From Acidobacteriota bacterium (GTDB lineage Bacteria > Acidobacteriota > UBA890 > WLXD01): a stretch of 64,000 nt of DNA. The notes below the pieces were generated by a model. That model had not been told where the DNA came from and searched no databases. It worked only from the letters and a program-made list of their open reading frames with translations. The position numbers and the translations under genes are program-made. Of this stretch, positions 1-9,405 are shown one piece after another (position 1 is the first letter of the stretch; the number at the start of each line of letters is the position of its first letter). Location: NCBI GenBank assembly GCA_012103255.1, contig WLXD01000002.1, positions 248,001 through 312,000 of the forward strand, given 5' to 3'.

Positions 1-616
1 CCATGGTTGCGCCGGCAACACCGGCCATCGGGCCGAGGATTCCCACGTCGCGGCAGGCCGCCTCTGCGGCCGGGGCTTCGCTGAATACGCATCGATAACA
101 AGGCGTCTCCGGTGGAGCGAAGACGGCGACCTGACTCTCCGTTCGATAGAGACTCCCGCCCACCAGCGGCACGCGCTCGAGAGTGCACGCATCATTGATC
201 ACGAACCGAGATGCAAAGTTGTCGGTGCCATCGAGCACCAAATCGTGGCCGGCAACGAGTTCTCTCGCGTTGCCGGCCAACACCCGGACCGCGGCGAATT
301 CCACAGAGACACCGTGGTTGACCTGCGCGAGCCGTTCTGCCGCAGCCTCCACCTTCGTTCGCCCGATGTCTGCATCGCCGAAAAGAACCTGCCTCTGCAA
401 GTTCGTCCGATCGACAACGTCATCATCGACCAGTTTCAGCCGCCCCACTCCGGCAGCCGCGAGGTACAGCGCGGCGGGACAACCCAGACCGCCGACTCCG
501 ATGAGCAGGACAGACGCTGCCCGCAGCCTTTGCTGACCGCTAACGCCGAAACCCGGCAGAGCCAGGTGAGCTTGATAGCGCTCCAGCTCCTCGGCCGAGA
601 GTTGATCAGTGCTCAT
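1..616 (-). CDS. MoeB/ThiF/HesA-family E1-like adenylyltransferase (3' end cut by window edge)
   Basis: Reading the minus strand from an ATG at 616 gives about 205 residues of a ubiquitin-activating-E1-like protein. The start is a short helix region, then a glycine-rich nucleotide-binding turn (LLIGVGGLGCPAALYLAAAG) and a VDDDVVDRTNLQRQ stretch, the classical MoeB/ThiF ATP and Mg binding elements. A DGTDNFASRFVIND segment and a CYRCVF segment (first pair of a zinc-binding CxxC set) follow. Such enzymes adenylate the C-terminus of MoaD or ThiS for sulfur transfer in molybdopterin or thiamine synthesis. The sequence does not decide which, although modABC about 19 kb away makes molybdopterin attractive. 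The start overlaps the end of the upstream CDF gene by 11 nt, so the two are probably co-transcribed. The C-terminus lies outside the window. Confidence 0.88.
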   Translation of the reverse strand, partial: MSTDQLSAEELERYQAHLALPGFGVSGQQRLRAASVLLIGVGGLGCPAALYLAAAGVGRLKLVDDDVVDRTNLQRQVLFGDADIGRTKVEAAAERLAQVNHGVSVEFAAVRVLAGNARELVAGHDLVLDGTDNFASRFVINDACTLERVPLVGGSLYRTESQVAVFAPPETPCYRCVFSEAPAAEAACRDVGILGPMAGVAGATM

Positions 617-1544
617 GAGATTCGTTGGCCTGCAATCGCCAGTGAATCATCTGACGCGACTTGTACCCCTTGGGCTCGATCTGCACGGTGACGTGGCTGA
701 TCTGAAACTCCTCGCGGGCGACATGGCGAATCGCATCCAATAACGCGTCGCACCGCGGCAAGCACTCTTCCTCAACCTCGACATGGCAGGACAGGGCATT
801 CATGCCGGAGGTAAGGCACCAGATGTGCAGGTCATGAACGCCAACGACGTCGTTGAGGGCCGTAATCCGGCGCTCGACCTCCAGGTGATCGATTCCCGCG
901 GGGGTCGCCTCCAACAAGACGTCCACAGACTCGCGGAGTAGCCGCCACGCGCCGATCACGATCACGACGCTGATCAGAACCGACAGCAATGGGTCTACCC
1001 ACATCGCGCCGGTTGCCCACATCGCGACTCCACCGAGCACGACCCCAACTGAAGAGAGCAGGTCACCGAGGATGTGAAGATACGCACCGCGCATGTTGAG
1101 ACCATGCGTGTGTCCGCTCACAAAGAACAGCCCCAGCGCGTTGGCCACGAGGCCGATCAGAGCGATCACCATCATCAGCGGGATGTCGACCTCGGGCGGC
1201 CGCATCAGGCGCTCCCACGCTTCCCAGACAATGAACGCCGAGATAGCCACGAGCACGGCGCCGTTGAGGAGAGCCGCCAGGATTTCCAGCCGATACCACC
1301 CGTAGGTCTTGCTGCGTGTCGCTGGCCTCTCCGCCAGCGCGAGTGCCGCGTAGGCCAGACCTAGGGCGAGCGCGTCGGAGAACATGTGGCCGGCGTCGGC
1401 CAGCAGTGCGAGGCTGTTGGACAGCCAACCGCCGATCGCCTCAGCCACCAGGATAACTGTGGTGGTCACCAACGCGAGGAGCAGGCCCCTGCGCTCGCCG
1501 GCACGGTCCCGGCCGTGGCTGTGATCGTGGGAATGGACGTGCAT
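606..1544 (-). CDS. CDF-family cation efflux protein (CzcD/ZitB-like)
   Basis: This 312-residue inner-membrane protein is a cation diffusion facilitator, exporting Zn2+ or a similar divalent metal in exchange for protons. The N-terminus is His-rich (MHVHSHDHSHG), as in CzcD/ZitB. Six membrane segments lie between about residues 20 and 205. The metal site is visible as D50/H53/D57 in the second helix and H157/D161 (HILGD) in the fifth. The cytoplasmic C-terminal domain after about residue 215 carries the HDLHIWCLTSG signature, and a Cys pair (EEECLPRCD) could also bind metal. The length is normal for the family. The gene ends inside the start of the E1-like gene, which suggests coupling. The exact metal cannot be read from sequence. 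Confidence 0.93.
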   Translation of the reverse strand: MHVHSHDHSHGRDRAGERRGLLLALVTTTVILVAEAIGGWLSNSLALLADAGHMFSDALALGLAYAALALAERPATRSKTYGWYRLEILAALLNGAVLVAISAFIVWEAWERLMRPPEVDIPLMMVIALIGLVANALGLFFVSGHTHGLNMRGAYLHILGDLLSSVGVVLGGVAMWATGAMWVDPLLSVLISVVIVIGAWRLLRESVDVLLEATPAGIDHLEVERRITALNDVVGVHDLHIWCLTSGMNALSCHVEVEEECLPRCDALLDAIRHVAREEFQISHVTVQIEPKGYKSRQMIHWRLQANESHEH

Positions 1545-1571
1545 GACTCGATTCTACTCGGCCGGCACCGT

Positions 1572-2447
1572 CTACTGGCGCGCCGCGAGGCCCGCGAAGA
1601 CCTGCAAGAGAAGGTGCGCGGCCGTGGCCGCGGTTACGCCCTGCGAGTCCAGGGGTGGCGAGACCTCGACAAGATCAAGACCAACGACGTCGATCGTCGG
1701 AAGCAGTCCGCGCAGGACCTCCAGAAGATCCCCTGTCGACGGCCCGCCGGCCACGGGATAGCCCGTACCTGGTGCTGCCGCGGGGTCGAGAACGTCGATG
1801 TCGATGGAGATGTACGTCGGCCGATCGCCGACGAGTCGCATGATCCGTTCAACCACGTCGATGGCCTCGGCGCGTCTCCAGTCCGCTGCTGTGATCATCA
1901 ACCCCGCCTGGGCGATGAGGTCGAGTTCGGGCCTGGCGAACGACCTGAGCCCCACCAACGCCGTGCGCTCCGGCGTGGTGAATCCGCGCTCCCAGAGTCG
2001 GGCTACGGTGCACGCGTGCGATTCCGGGTCTCCGTCGTAGTCGGGGAAGCAGTCAGCATGAGCGTCAAACATCACGAACGCCATGTCGGGGTGCCGACGC
2101 CCTACTGCTTCTGCAAGACCGATGGTCACGGCGTGATCACCACCGAGACCGAGAAGAACCGAGGGTTCGCCGTCCAGGAGTTCTCCGGCCCGCTCAGCGA
2201 TCGAGTCGAGCACGCCCGTAGAGCCAGCTTCGACATCACCAGCATCCCGAACACCGAGGTCCAGCACCGGGCGTCCGGCCTCGTCGATTGCTTCTTCAGT
2301 GCCGCTCCAACGGCGGATCTCCGCGGGACCCGCTGCCGATCCTCCGGGCCCCGTTGCCGCGCCGTCGAATGGACAGCCGAGCACCGTGACGAGGCGACGC
2401 TTTTCTCGTTCGTCCTGCAATCCGAACCATGTACCGATTTCGCGCAT
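1572..2447 (-). CDS. Ureohydrolase (agmatinase/arginase family)
   Basis: This 291-residue binuclear manganese hydrolase would release urea (or formamide) from a guanidino or formimidoyl substrate. All metal ligands of the family are present: H105 in GGDHAVTIG, D128/H130/D132 in FDAHADC, and D216/D218 in SIDIDVLDP. The SHACTVAR and APGTGYPVAGG segments are typical of the agmatinase branch, so agmatinase, guanidinobutyrase or formimidoylglutamase are all possible. The gene is divergent from the PLP-enzyme gene at 2526, with about 78 bp between the starts. A long open frame runs antisense through it, but the conserved metal motifs show that the minus strand is coding. Confidence 0.9.
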   Translation of the reverse strand: MREIGTWFGLQDEREKRRLVTVLGCPFDGAATGPGGSAAGPAEIRRWSGTEEAIDEAGRPVLDLGVRDAGDVEAGSTGVLDSIAERAGELLDGEPSVLLGLGGDHAVTIGLAEAVGRRHPDMAFVMFDAHADCFPDYDGDPESHACTVARLWERGFTTPERTALVGLRSFARPELDLIAQAGLMITAADWRRAEAIDVVERIMRLVGDRPTYISIDIDVLDPAAAPGTGYPVAGGPSTGDLLEVLRGLLPTIDVVGLDLVEVSPPLDSQGVTAATAAHLLLQVFAGLAARQ

Positions 2448-2525
2448 GCCCCGAGCCTGTCGTCGCCTTCGCCAGGCGTCAAGACACGTTTTGACGGACC
2501 GCCCAGGCGGCGCTACGCTGCCACC

Positions 2526-3689
2526 ATGAGCAAGCGCGATTTTCTCGATACTGGTTTTTCAACCCGGGCCGTCCACGTCGGCCAGGATCCTGACCCTGAA
2601 ACTGGAGCGGTCATTCCACCGCTTCATGCGACCTCGACCTTCGTCCAGAAGGAATTTGGCCAGCCCGGCAAGTACATCTACTCGCGCAGCGGCAACCCGA
2701 CGAGGTCCGCGCTCGAAGCGAATCTGGCAGCTCTGGAGAGCGCGCAGCACGGCATCGCCTTCGCCAGCGGCTGCGCCGCGACCGATTCGATCATGCGGCT
2801 ACTGCCTCCGGGGTCACATGTCATCGCAGGCACCGATCTGTACGGCGGCACCTACCGTCTCTTCGAACAGGTACTCCGAGACACCGGACTGAATTTCGAA
2901 TACGTCGATACGACCCAGGTGGACGCGATCTCGGCTGCGTGGCGAGACGAAACCGCGATGGTCTATATCGAGACGCCGACGAATCCGCTGATGGCGATGA
3001 CCGACCTGAGAGCCGTCGCGGACCTGACCCGCGAACGCGACGTCCGTCTTGTTGTCGACAACACGTTCATGAGTCCCTATTTGCAGCGGCCGCTGGAGCA
3101 CGGCGCCGACCTCGTCTTGCACTCGACTACCAAGTACATCAACGGGCACTCGGACAGCATCGGCGGCGTGGTGATGACCAACGACGACGACGATGCCGAG
3201 CGACTGGTGTTCCTTGCCAAGAGCGTGGGGGCCACGCTTTCTCCTTTCGAAGCGTGGCTGATCCAACGCGGCGTGAAGACACTGGCCGTTCGCATGGACC
3301 GATCACAGGACACGACAGAGCGAATCGTGGATCTCCTCGTGGAACATCCCAAGGTCGAGAGGGTTTACTACCCGGGACTGGAGTCTCATCCTCAGCACGA
3401 ACTTGCCAAGCGTCAGATGGACGGTTTCGGCGGCATGGTCGCGTTCGAGGTTGCGGACATGGATGCTGTGAAGCGGCTACTCGATTCGCTGACCGTGTTC
3501 ACGCTCGCCGAGAGCCTGGGTGGCGTCGAGACGTTGATCTCGAATCCGGCCTCGATGACTCATGCCTCGATTCCCAAGGAGGAGCGAGAGGCGCGCGGCG
3601 TGCGCGACGGTCTGATCCGAATCTCGGTTGGGATCGAGGACGCAGACGACCTGATCGCGGATCTCAGTCAGGGGCTCGAGCGTCTCTAA
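2526..3689 (+). CDS. Cys/Met metabolism PLP enzyme (cystathionine gamma-synthase/lyase type)
   Basis: From the ATG at 2526 this is a 387-residue fold-type I PLP enzyme of the trans-sulfuration family. The YSRSGNPTR phosphate-contact loop is at about residues 52-60, VVDNTF with the PLP-ring aspartate D178 follows, and the Schiff-base lysine is K203 in HSTTKYINGHSD. The C-terminal SLGGVETL segment is typical of cystathionine gamma-synthases, gamma-lyases and O-acetylhomoserine sulfhydrylases, and these cannot be separated by eye. The open frame extends upstream to 1386, but that part is antisense to the ureohydrolase. ATG 2526 places the first conserved block (TRAVHVGQ) at the expected distance from the N-terminus. 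It is cytoplasmic and serves methionine/cysteine interconversion. Confidence 0.92.
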   Translation: MSKRDFLDTGFSTRAVHVGQDPDPETGAVIPPLHATSTFVQKEFGQPGKYIYSRSGNPTRSALEANLAALESAQHGIAFASGCAATDSIMRLLPPGSHVIAGTDLYGGTYRLFEQVLRDTGLNFEYVDTTQVDAISAAWRDETAMVYIETPTNPLMAMTDLRAVADLTRERDVRLVVDNTFMSPYLQRPLEHGADLVLHSTTKYINGHSDSIGGVVMTNDDDDAERLVFLAKSVGATLSPFEAWLIQRGVKTLAVRMDRSQDTTERIVDLLVEHPKVERVYYPGLESHPQHELAKRQMDGFGGMVAFEVADMDAVKRLLDSLTVFTLAESLGGVETLISNPASMTHASIPKEEREARGVRDGLIRISVGIEDADDLIADLSQGLERL

Positions 3690-3713
3690 CTCGGTTGACC
3701 CAGGCCGGGCCGT

Positions 3714-4061
3714 CTAGTCCTGATTGTCGGGGCCAGCAAGGCTCGTCGAGATCCAGTTCAAGTAGTCCGCCGAACCACCAACAACTGGCAGGGCGACGAT
3801 CTCTGGACAGTCGTACGGGTGTGCTTTGTTCAACGCATCCACGAGTGCCTCGAGCCGGCTCTCGGTGGTTTTGAGGACCATCAGAACCTCGGTGTCGGTG
3901 CAGATCTCGCCGTCCCACCGGTAGATCGACTCGACTCCGCCCACGAGGTTTACGCAGGCGGCGAGACGTTCGCCGACCAGCATCGCAGCGAGAGCCGCGG
4001 CTACTTCACGGTCCGGCGCGGTCGACAGCACTACGAGACGTGCGTCTGCTTGCCCTGTCAT
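3714..4061 (-). CDS. cutA: CutA1 divalent-cation tolerance protein
   Basis: This is a small trimeric cytoplasmic protein of the CutA1/PII-like fold, linked to copper and divalent cation tolerance. Its precise biochemical role is unsettled. From the ATG at 4061 it has 115 residues, matching family length. Visible signatures are VVLSTAPD at the N-terminus, ERLAACVN (the conserved copper-ligand cysteine), SIYRWDGEI, MVLKTTESR and AHPYDCPEIVALPV. A TTG 42 nt upstream would add 14 residues not found in the family, so ATG 4061 is preferred. Convergent with the PLP-enzyme gene, it faces away from the enolase gene across a roughly 200 bp gap that holds the enolase promoter. Confidence 0.93.
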   Translation of the reverse strand: MTGQADARLVVLSTAPDREVAAALAAMLVGERLAACVNLVGGVESIYRWDGEICTDTEVLMVLKTTESRLEALVDALNKAHPYDCPEIVALPVVGGSADYLNWISTSLAGPDNQD

Positions 4062-4110
4062 CGCGGTAATTCGTACTGAGCGGAACTGCGCATAAGTAGT
4101 CAACGCTCAC

Positions 4111-4139
4111 TTGTTGTCGTCCAGGGCCACTGCTACGAT
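4111..4139 (+). promoter_or_regulatory. Putative sigma70-type promoter of eno
   Basis: TTGTTG at 4111-4116 and TACGAT at 4134-4139 are separated by exactly 17 bp, and the -10 box is preceded by TGC, giving an extended -10. It reads toward eno and would leave a 5' untranslated leader of roughly 115 nt. The leader has no obvious riboswitch that I recognise. This is prediction from consensus only. Confidence 0.4.
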
Positions 4140-4208
4140 CGCGCCAGGGTTGGAACCAGTTATTTGCGTTCTGAGGCGTCGCAGGGTGGTGCGACGCCCG
4201 GGTGGTGA

Positions 4209-5555
<1,347 letters not shown>

Positions 5556-5571
5556 GCCGCTCGGAGAGCAC

Positions 5572-5970
5572 ATGGGCATTCGGATCCTGATCCCGAAACC
5601 GCGACGACGCACTGAAGGCCTACGCACCCGTCGGTTCCTGTGGCTCGCTGCGGCGACGGCCCTGTGGGGTGTTGCGTATTCAATCTTCGGAGCCAGTGGT
5701 CTGATGGGGGTCTATCGCACGGAGGCGCAGGTGCAAGATCTTCGTGCCGAAGTCGAGCAGGCACGAAGCGTGAACGCCGCATTGCAGGAACGCGTGGACG
5801 CCCTGGCTACCGATCCGCAGGAGATCGAACGGGAGGCGCGAAACCGGCTGGGCCTAGTCAAGGAAGGAGACAGGGTTTACCTTCTCCCAGATTCGCCTTC
5901 CGACGAGGCCCCGGTCGACGCCGCCGCGTCAGATCCCGAGGCCGACCCCGGTCCTTCTCGCCGACCGTAA
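5572..5970 (+). CDS. ftsB: FtsB/DivIC-family septum formation initiator
   Basis: A 132-residue bitopic membrane protein. A basic cytoplasmic stretch (PKPRRRTEGLRTRR) comes first, then one membrane helix at about residues 22-45, a coiled coil (AQVQDLRAEVEQARSVNAAL) and the family hallmark ARNRLGLVKEGDRVYLL at about 86-105. The last 25 residues are Pro/Asp/Ala-rich and likely disordered. FtsB bridges FtsL and FtsQ in the divisome. Position directly after eno supports the call. The start codon follows a GGAG at 5563-5566 in CTCGGAGAGCACATG. Confidence 0.9.
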   Translation: MGIRILIPKPRRRTEGLRTRRFLWLAAATALWGVAYSIFGASGLMGVYRTEAQVQDLRAEVEQARSVNAALQERVDALATDPQEIEREARNRLGLVKEGDRVYLLPDSPSDEAPVDAAASDPEADPGPSRRP

Positions 5971-5986
5971 CCAAGCCCGTACCTGC

Positions 5987-7567
5987 ATGGCTCGCATCGG
6001 AATCTTCGGTTGGGGCGTCGTCGCCCCGCGCTCCCCGGATGTGGAGACGTTTGCGGCGAACCTGGAAACGAGCGACACCTGGCTCACGCCTTTCGACGGT
6101 TTCGGGCCTTCGAACTTCCTCGTCGGGCAGCCAGACTTCGATCTCGAGCGTTACAAGGGTTGGATCGACGAGCGCTTCCCGCCCGGGAAGTTCCCGCAGT
6201 TGCGCCAGAAGATGGGCACGACACCGCAGTTCGCCATCGGCGCCTTCATTCAATCGCTGAGCCAGAATCCGGGGATCGAAGCAGTGCTCCAGGAGCTTGG
6301 CGCCGAGGCACAAGTGATCGTTGGCACGGGGCTTGGCGAACTGCCGACCTACTACGATGCCTCGGTCGAGTATCACCGAGCCGCACGACGCTGGGCGAAG
6401 TTCTGGGCCGACCCGATGCGCAACAGCGATCGCGCCCGCTTTGATGCGGCGAACGACCTTGAGTGTGGACACCTCCGTGAGGAATGGGAGGTGCCGGAAG
6501 AGCCCGCCAGCGCAGTGACCGATGCCGCAGCCGAGGCGACCTACGACGAATGGATCGACTTCTGGATGGGGCGCTCTGACGGTCTGGCGGAGTTTCTGGA
6601 GCGTCTCGAGGCGATCGAGTCGGTCGGCGTGACCGGGGATGTCCAAGCCGGCAAGCTCAACGTGATTCGCCGCAAGCGAACCGACACCCAAAAACTGATC
6701 GCCGAATATGGCTGCCCCACCCCGCCGTGGCTTTCCGTGACTGCGAACGTGCTCTGGAACATCCACAACACGCCGGCGGCGCAGATCTCGATGCTTGGCA
6801 AGATCACCGGCCCAACCTACGCCCCCGTTGCCGCCTGCTCGACGTTCGGCGTGGCTCTCCACCTGGCAACACGAGCGATCCGTACTGGCGAGGCCAAGGC
6901 GGTCGTCGTGGGGACGGCCGATCCTGAGCCGCACCCGATCACCGTGGGAACGTTCTACGCGGCTAGGGTTCTTGCTGGTGACTCATCGCCGTCACTGCCA
7001 CTGACCGATCTTCGCGGCACCCATGTGTCCGGCGGCTCGTGTGTATGGATCGTCGCGGATCGCGACTTCATGGAAGAACGTGGGTTCTCACCTATGGGCC
7101 TCGAGATTCTAGGGGTCGGCGTTACCTCTGACGCCGATCACATCATCACCCCGACCCCGGAAGGGCCGCTCGAGGCGGCCCGCCGTGCGCTCGCGGATGC
7201 CGGAATCGAGTCTGATGCGATCGGTACGTGGGACCTTCACGCTACGGCCACGCCTGGCGACGCATCCGAGGTCTCGAACCTCCAGGAGCTCCTCCCCGAG
7301 TCGGTGCTGGTGACGGCCCGCAAGGGCACGTTCGGTCATGGCATGTCGTGCTGCGGTGGCTGGGAGCTCATGGCCCAACACCTGGGCATCGTGGCGGGAC
7401 GACTGCATCCCACCCCGTTGAACGCCGAGGCGCTCAACGCGACGATCGCCGAGGTCGGCTATGACTTCGTGCTCGACCAGGGCTGCGACGCGCCGGCCGG
7501 CGCCGCAGGGAAACTGTCGATGGGCGTAGGCGGAATCAACGCCTGCGTCATATCCAGGCCCTGGTAG
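5987..7567 (+). CDS. Divergent beta-ketoacyl synthase (KAS II/FabF-like)
   Basis: This 526-residue thiolase-fold condensing enzyme keeps the Cys-His-His triad: C284 in VAACSTFG, H418 in DLHATATPGD and H451 in TFGHGMSCCGG. Spacings of 134 and 33 residues resemble FabF. It is about 110 residues longer than FabF; the extra length lies before the active-site cysteine, mainly about residues 125-245, with an acidic, Trp-rich region. It probably performs a decarboxylating Claisen condensation on an acyl chain. No acyl carrier protein or ketoreductase gene is nearby, so its pathway is unknown. It begins 16 bp after ftsB and may share that transcript. Confidence 0.85.
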   Translation: MARIGIFGWGVVAPRSPDVETFAANLETSDTWLTPFDGFGPSNFLVGQPDFDLERYKGWIDERFPPGKFPQLRQKMGTTPQFAIGAFIQSLSQNPGIEAVLQELGAEAQVIVGTGLGELPTYYDASVEYHRAARRWAKFWADPMRNSDRARFDAANDLECGHLREEWEVPEEPASAVTDAAAEATYDEWIDFWMGRSDGLAEFLERLEAIESVGVTGDVQAGKLNVIRRKRTDTQKLIAEYGCPTPPWLSVTANVLWNIHNTPAAQISMLGKITGPTYAPVAACSTFGVALHLATRAIRTGEAKAVVVGTADPEPHPITVGTFYAARVLAGDSSPSLPLTDLRGTHVSGGSCVWIVADRDFMEERGFSPMGLEILGVGVTSDADHIITPTPEGPLEAARRALADAGIESDAIGTWDLHATATPGDASEVSNLQELLPESVLVTARKGTFGHGMSCCGGWELMAQHLGIVAGRLHPTPLNAEALNATIAEVGYDFVLDQGCDAPAGAAGKLSMGVGGINACVISRPW

Positions 7568-7608
7568 AACCCTTCTGTCCGGTATTGATGAATGGTGTCA
7601 TTTTCTGC

Positions 7609-7638
7609 ATTTCTATATGTTTGGCTGTCTGCTAGTAT
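7609..7638 (+). promoter_or_regulatory. Possible promoter before the pilin-like gene
   Basis: The 128 bp gap after the ketosynthase gene is clearly more AT-rich than its surroundings. It contains an extended -10-like element TGCTAGTAT (7630-7638), with a weak CATTTC 18 bp before the -10 hexamer. The distance to the ATG at 7696 is reasonable. No operator-like repeat is evident. Confidence 0.3.
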
Positions 7639-7695
7639 GCAGGGTAGGTCTAGATAGCTTTTCATTCGGCACAGGGAACCTCTAACCCCGCCGAA

Positions 7696-8190
7696 ATGAT
7701 GAAATCAAGGGAAGACGGCTTCACGCTGATCGACCTGCTCGCCTCGATTACGATCATCGCGATCGTGTCCATGCTTGTTGTTCCGCAGTTGATCATGGCG
7801 TTCGAGCGCGCGCGACAGCGCCGCACGATGGGCGACATGCGAAACCTCGCTACTGCTTTGTCGACGTATCACGTCGACACGGGCGGCGAGTATCCGAGCA
7901 CCGGCGCCGGCCTGCCCGGTCTGGTTCCCGACTACTATGCCGGGATCCCGAACGACGGCTGGGGCCGAGCCTATTTCTACCTTGGCGTGGCGTCCTCTGG
8001 TTCGCCGTGCGGCTATCTTCTGTACGGACTCGGCACGGATGCTGCCGCCGGTCCGGCCTCGCCCGACCCCTGGATCGGCGATCACTTCGACCCGGACATC
8101 ATGCTCGTGAACGGTCAGTTCGTCGCGGCTCCTGGCCGCCCGAACGAAACGGCACAGACCGCCACGATCCTGGCCGCTGGATGCAGCTGA
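7696..8190 (+). CDS. Orphan type IV pilin/GspG-like protein
   Basis: 164 residues with a class III signal: a short leader MMKSREDG, then the processing site G|FTLIDLL and a hydrophobic helix to about residue 30. The following LATALSTYHVDTGGEYPSTGAGLPGLVP stretch, summarised here as a GspG-like alpha/beta start, and the GWGRAYFYLG motif resemble type II secretion major pseudopilins and related prepilins. It would be cleaved and N-methylated by a prepilin peptidase and assembled at the inner membrane. The residue at +5 is Asp rather than the nearly invariant Glu. No other type II secretion or type IV pilus gene lies in the window. Two Cys in the C-terminal half may pair. Confidence 0.82.
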   Translation: MMKSREDGFTLIDLLASITIIAIVSMLVVPQLIMAFERARQRRTMGDMRNLATALSTYHVDTGGEYPSTGAGLPGLVPDYYAGIPNDGWGRAYFYLGVASSGSPCGYLLYGLGTDAAAGPASPDPWIGDHFDPDIMLVNGQFVAAPGRPNETAQTATILAAGCS

Positions 8191-8198
8191 GGAACGCC

Positions 8199-8542
8199 AT
8201 GACTCGACGCAACTCGCAATCGTCCTTGTCCTCGCATTGTTCGGTTCGGCCTGTGGCGTCGATATGACGCCCTACCGATCGATGACATTGCAGATCTCGG
8301 GAACCTCCGGCACCCACATTACCGGCCAGTACGTGCTGACTGCCGGTGGCGAATCCACGTCGTATACCCTCGACCGCGAAGTCCCGTTCACGATCGAGTT
8401 GACCGGCCACGACCTGTCCTGCGTCGTGCAGAAGGTGGGTACCCCCGGCACTGTGCGCGTGCAGCTGCTGGTCGACGGTGAACCGGTCGCTTTCGAGTGG
8501 ACCAAGGAACAGTTCGGCAACCTCAGCGTCGCGACGCCGTAG
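8199..8542 (+). CDS. Small putative lipoprotein with an apparent one-base frameshift near the N-terminus
   Basis: The ATG at 8199 has a good Shine-Dalgarno (GAGGAA, 8189-8194) and starts MTRR, but that frame stops at 8264. One base out of phase, from about 8210, the sequence reads QLAIVLVLALFGSACGVD and then about 90 residues to the stop at 8542. Joined by a -1 shift, the two give a classic lipoprotein: basic N-region, hydrophobic core and a Cys acceptor. The rest is a small beta-rich domain (GTHITGQYVLTAGGE, TVRVQLLVDGEPV) of no family I can name; it loosely recalls MmpS-type accessory domains. Without the shift only TTG 8237 or CTG 8177 could initiate, neither with a sensible signal peptide. 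A single-base deletion or assembly error is the likely cause. Confidence 0.6.
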
Positions 8543-8568
8543 CCACTGCCAAGCGCTAGAGTCGAGGC

Positions 8569-9279
8569 CTAGCCACAGAGATCGAAGTGGCTGTAGAAGT
8601 TCGCCATCGCGTCCGGATCACCGGGCGTCCCGGTGAGGTCCAGTTCCTCGGGAGGTGCTTCTGGATCCGGGTCGGGAACGAACCAGATCCCGATGCGCAG
8701 CCGCGAATCCCCAGAACACTCGATCAGCGACATCGATGCGAGCCCGGCATCCTGGCGACGACCCCGTCCACCCATCGAGACGCGACCGCGCTGCACGACG
8801 TACAGCACGTCTGCCGTACCCAGAGTCATGACGTCGCGCGCAATGACTTCTTCAACGTTGATGTTGATACCGTTGTCGCTCAGCACGTCCGCGTTGTCGG
8901 TTCTCCCCTCGAAATAGTCGCGTAGCTCCTGCTCGTTCTGTCCCATGCGCAGAATCTTGACGTAAACGAATCCACGATCGCCGAAATTGGGTTCCGTCTC
9001 CCGCCCTGGTTCCGGTTCGATGTCCGTCAGCATCGCGGTGTCCATGACGAATGGAATCGAGAAAGCCATCATCGGGTGGTAACCCTCTGGCAGGCTCTCG
9101 GCCCCAAGAACCTCCAACACGCGGTTTCCACGGACCTCCGGGTCAGACAGTTCTTCCTCGAAGCGCTGTGCCTCGCTGTACACCCACACGCCGCAGGCAC
9201 CCATGGCGATCGCCATCAGGCCGACGATCACCATGCATCCAATACCGATATACGCGAAGACTGTCTCGCTGTCTGCCAT
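8569..9279 (-). CDS. Membrane-anchored protein of unknown function
   Basis: 236 residues. One N-terminal membrane helix (about residues 8-33, IGIGCMVIVGLMAIAMGACG core) is followed by a soluble domain of about 200 residues. That domain is acidic, beta-rich and contains a DRGFVYVKILRMGQNEQELRDYF-like segment, here only described, plus an RGRRQD loop and a Pro-rich stretch (PDPDPEAPPEELDLTG). I do not recognise a family. It is convergent with the small lipoprotein gene and preceded upstream by a 126 bp gap in which I see no clear regulatory element. The ATG at 9279 follows an AGGAGCCCC sequence a few bases upstream, supporting this start. Confidence 0.72.
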   Translation of the reverse strand: MADSETVFAYIGIGCMVIVGLMAIAMGACGVWVYSEAQRFEEELSDPEVRGNRVLEVLGAESLPEGYHPMMAFSIPFVMDTAMLTDIEPEPGRETEPNFGDRGFVYVKILRMGQNEQELRDYFEGRTDNADVLSDNGININVEEVIARDVMTLGTADVLYVVQRGRVSMGGRGRRQDAGLASMSLIECSGDSRLRIGIWFVPDPDPEAPPEELDLTGTPGDPDAMANFYSHFDLCG

Positions 9280-9405
9280 GAGGGGCTCCTTGTGTGCGAG
9301 ACGTCACCTTACGACGACCATGGCAACCGGGACCACACCGCGCCGTGCTCAATTCGACTGCTGGCCCCAGGAAATGACCAGCGGTCCTAAAGCGCGACTC
9401 GACGG

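Noticed and set aside
1386-2525. Long open frame extending the PLP-enzyme gene upstream by 380 codons
   Set aside because: It is antisense to the ureohydrolase, whose metal-binding motifs are complete, and adds no family-like sequence to the PLP enzyme.
2939-3874. A 311-codon open frame on the plus strand
   Set aside because: Arg-rich shadow of the PLP-enzyme gene continuing across cutA on the opposite strand; no conserved motif.
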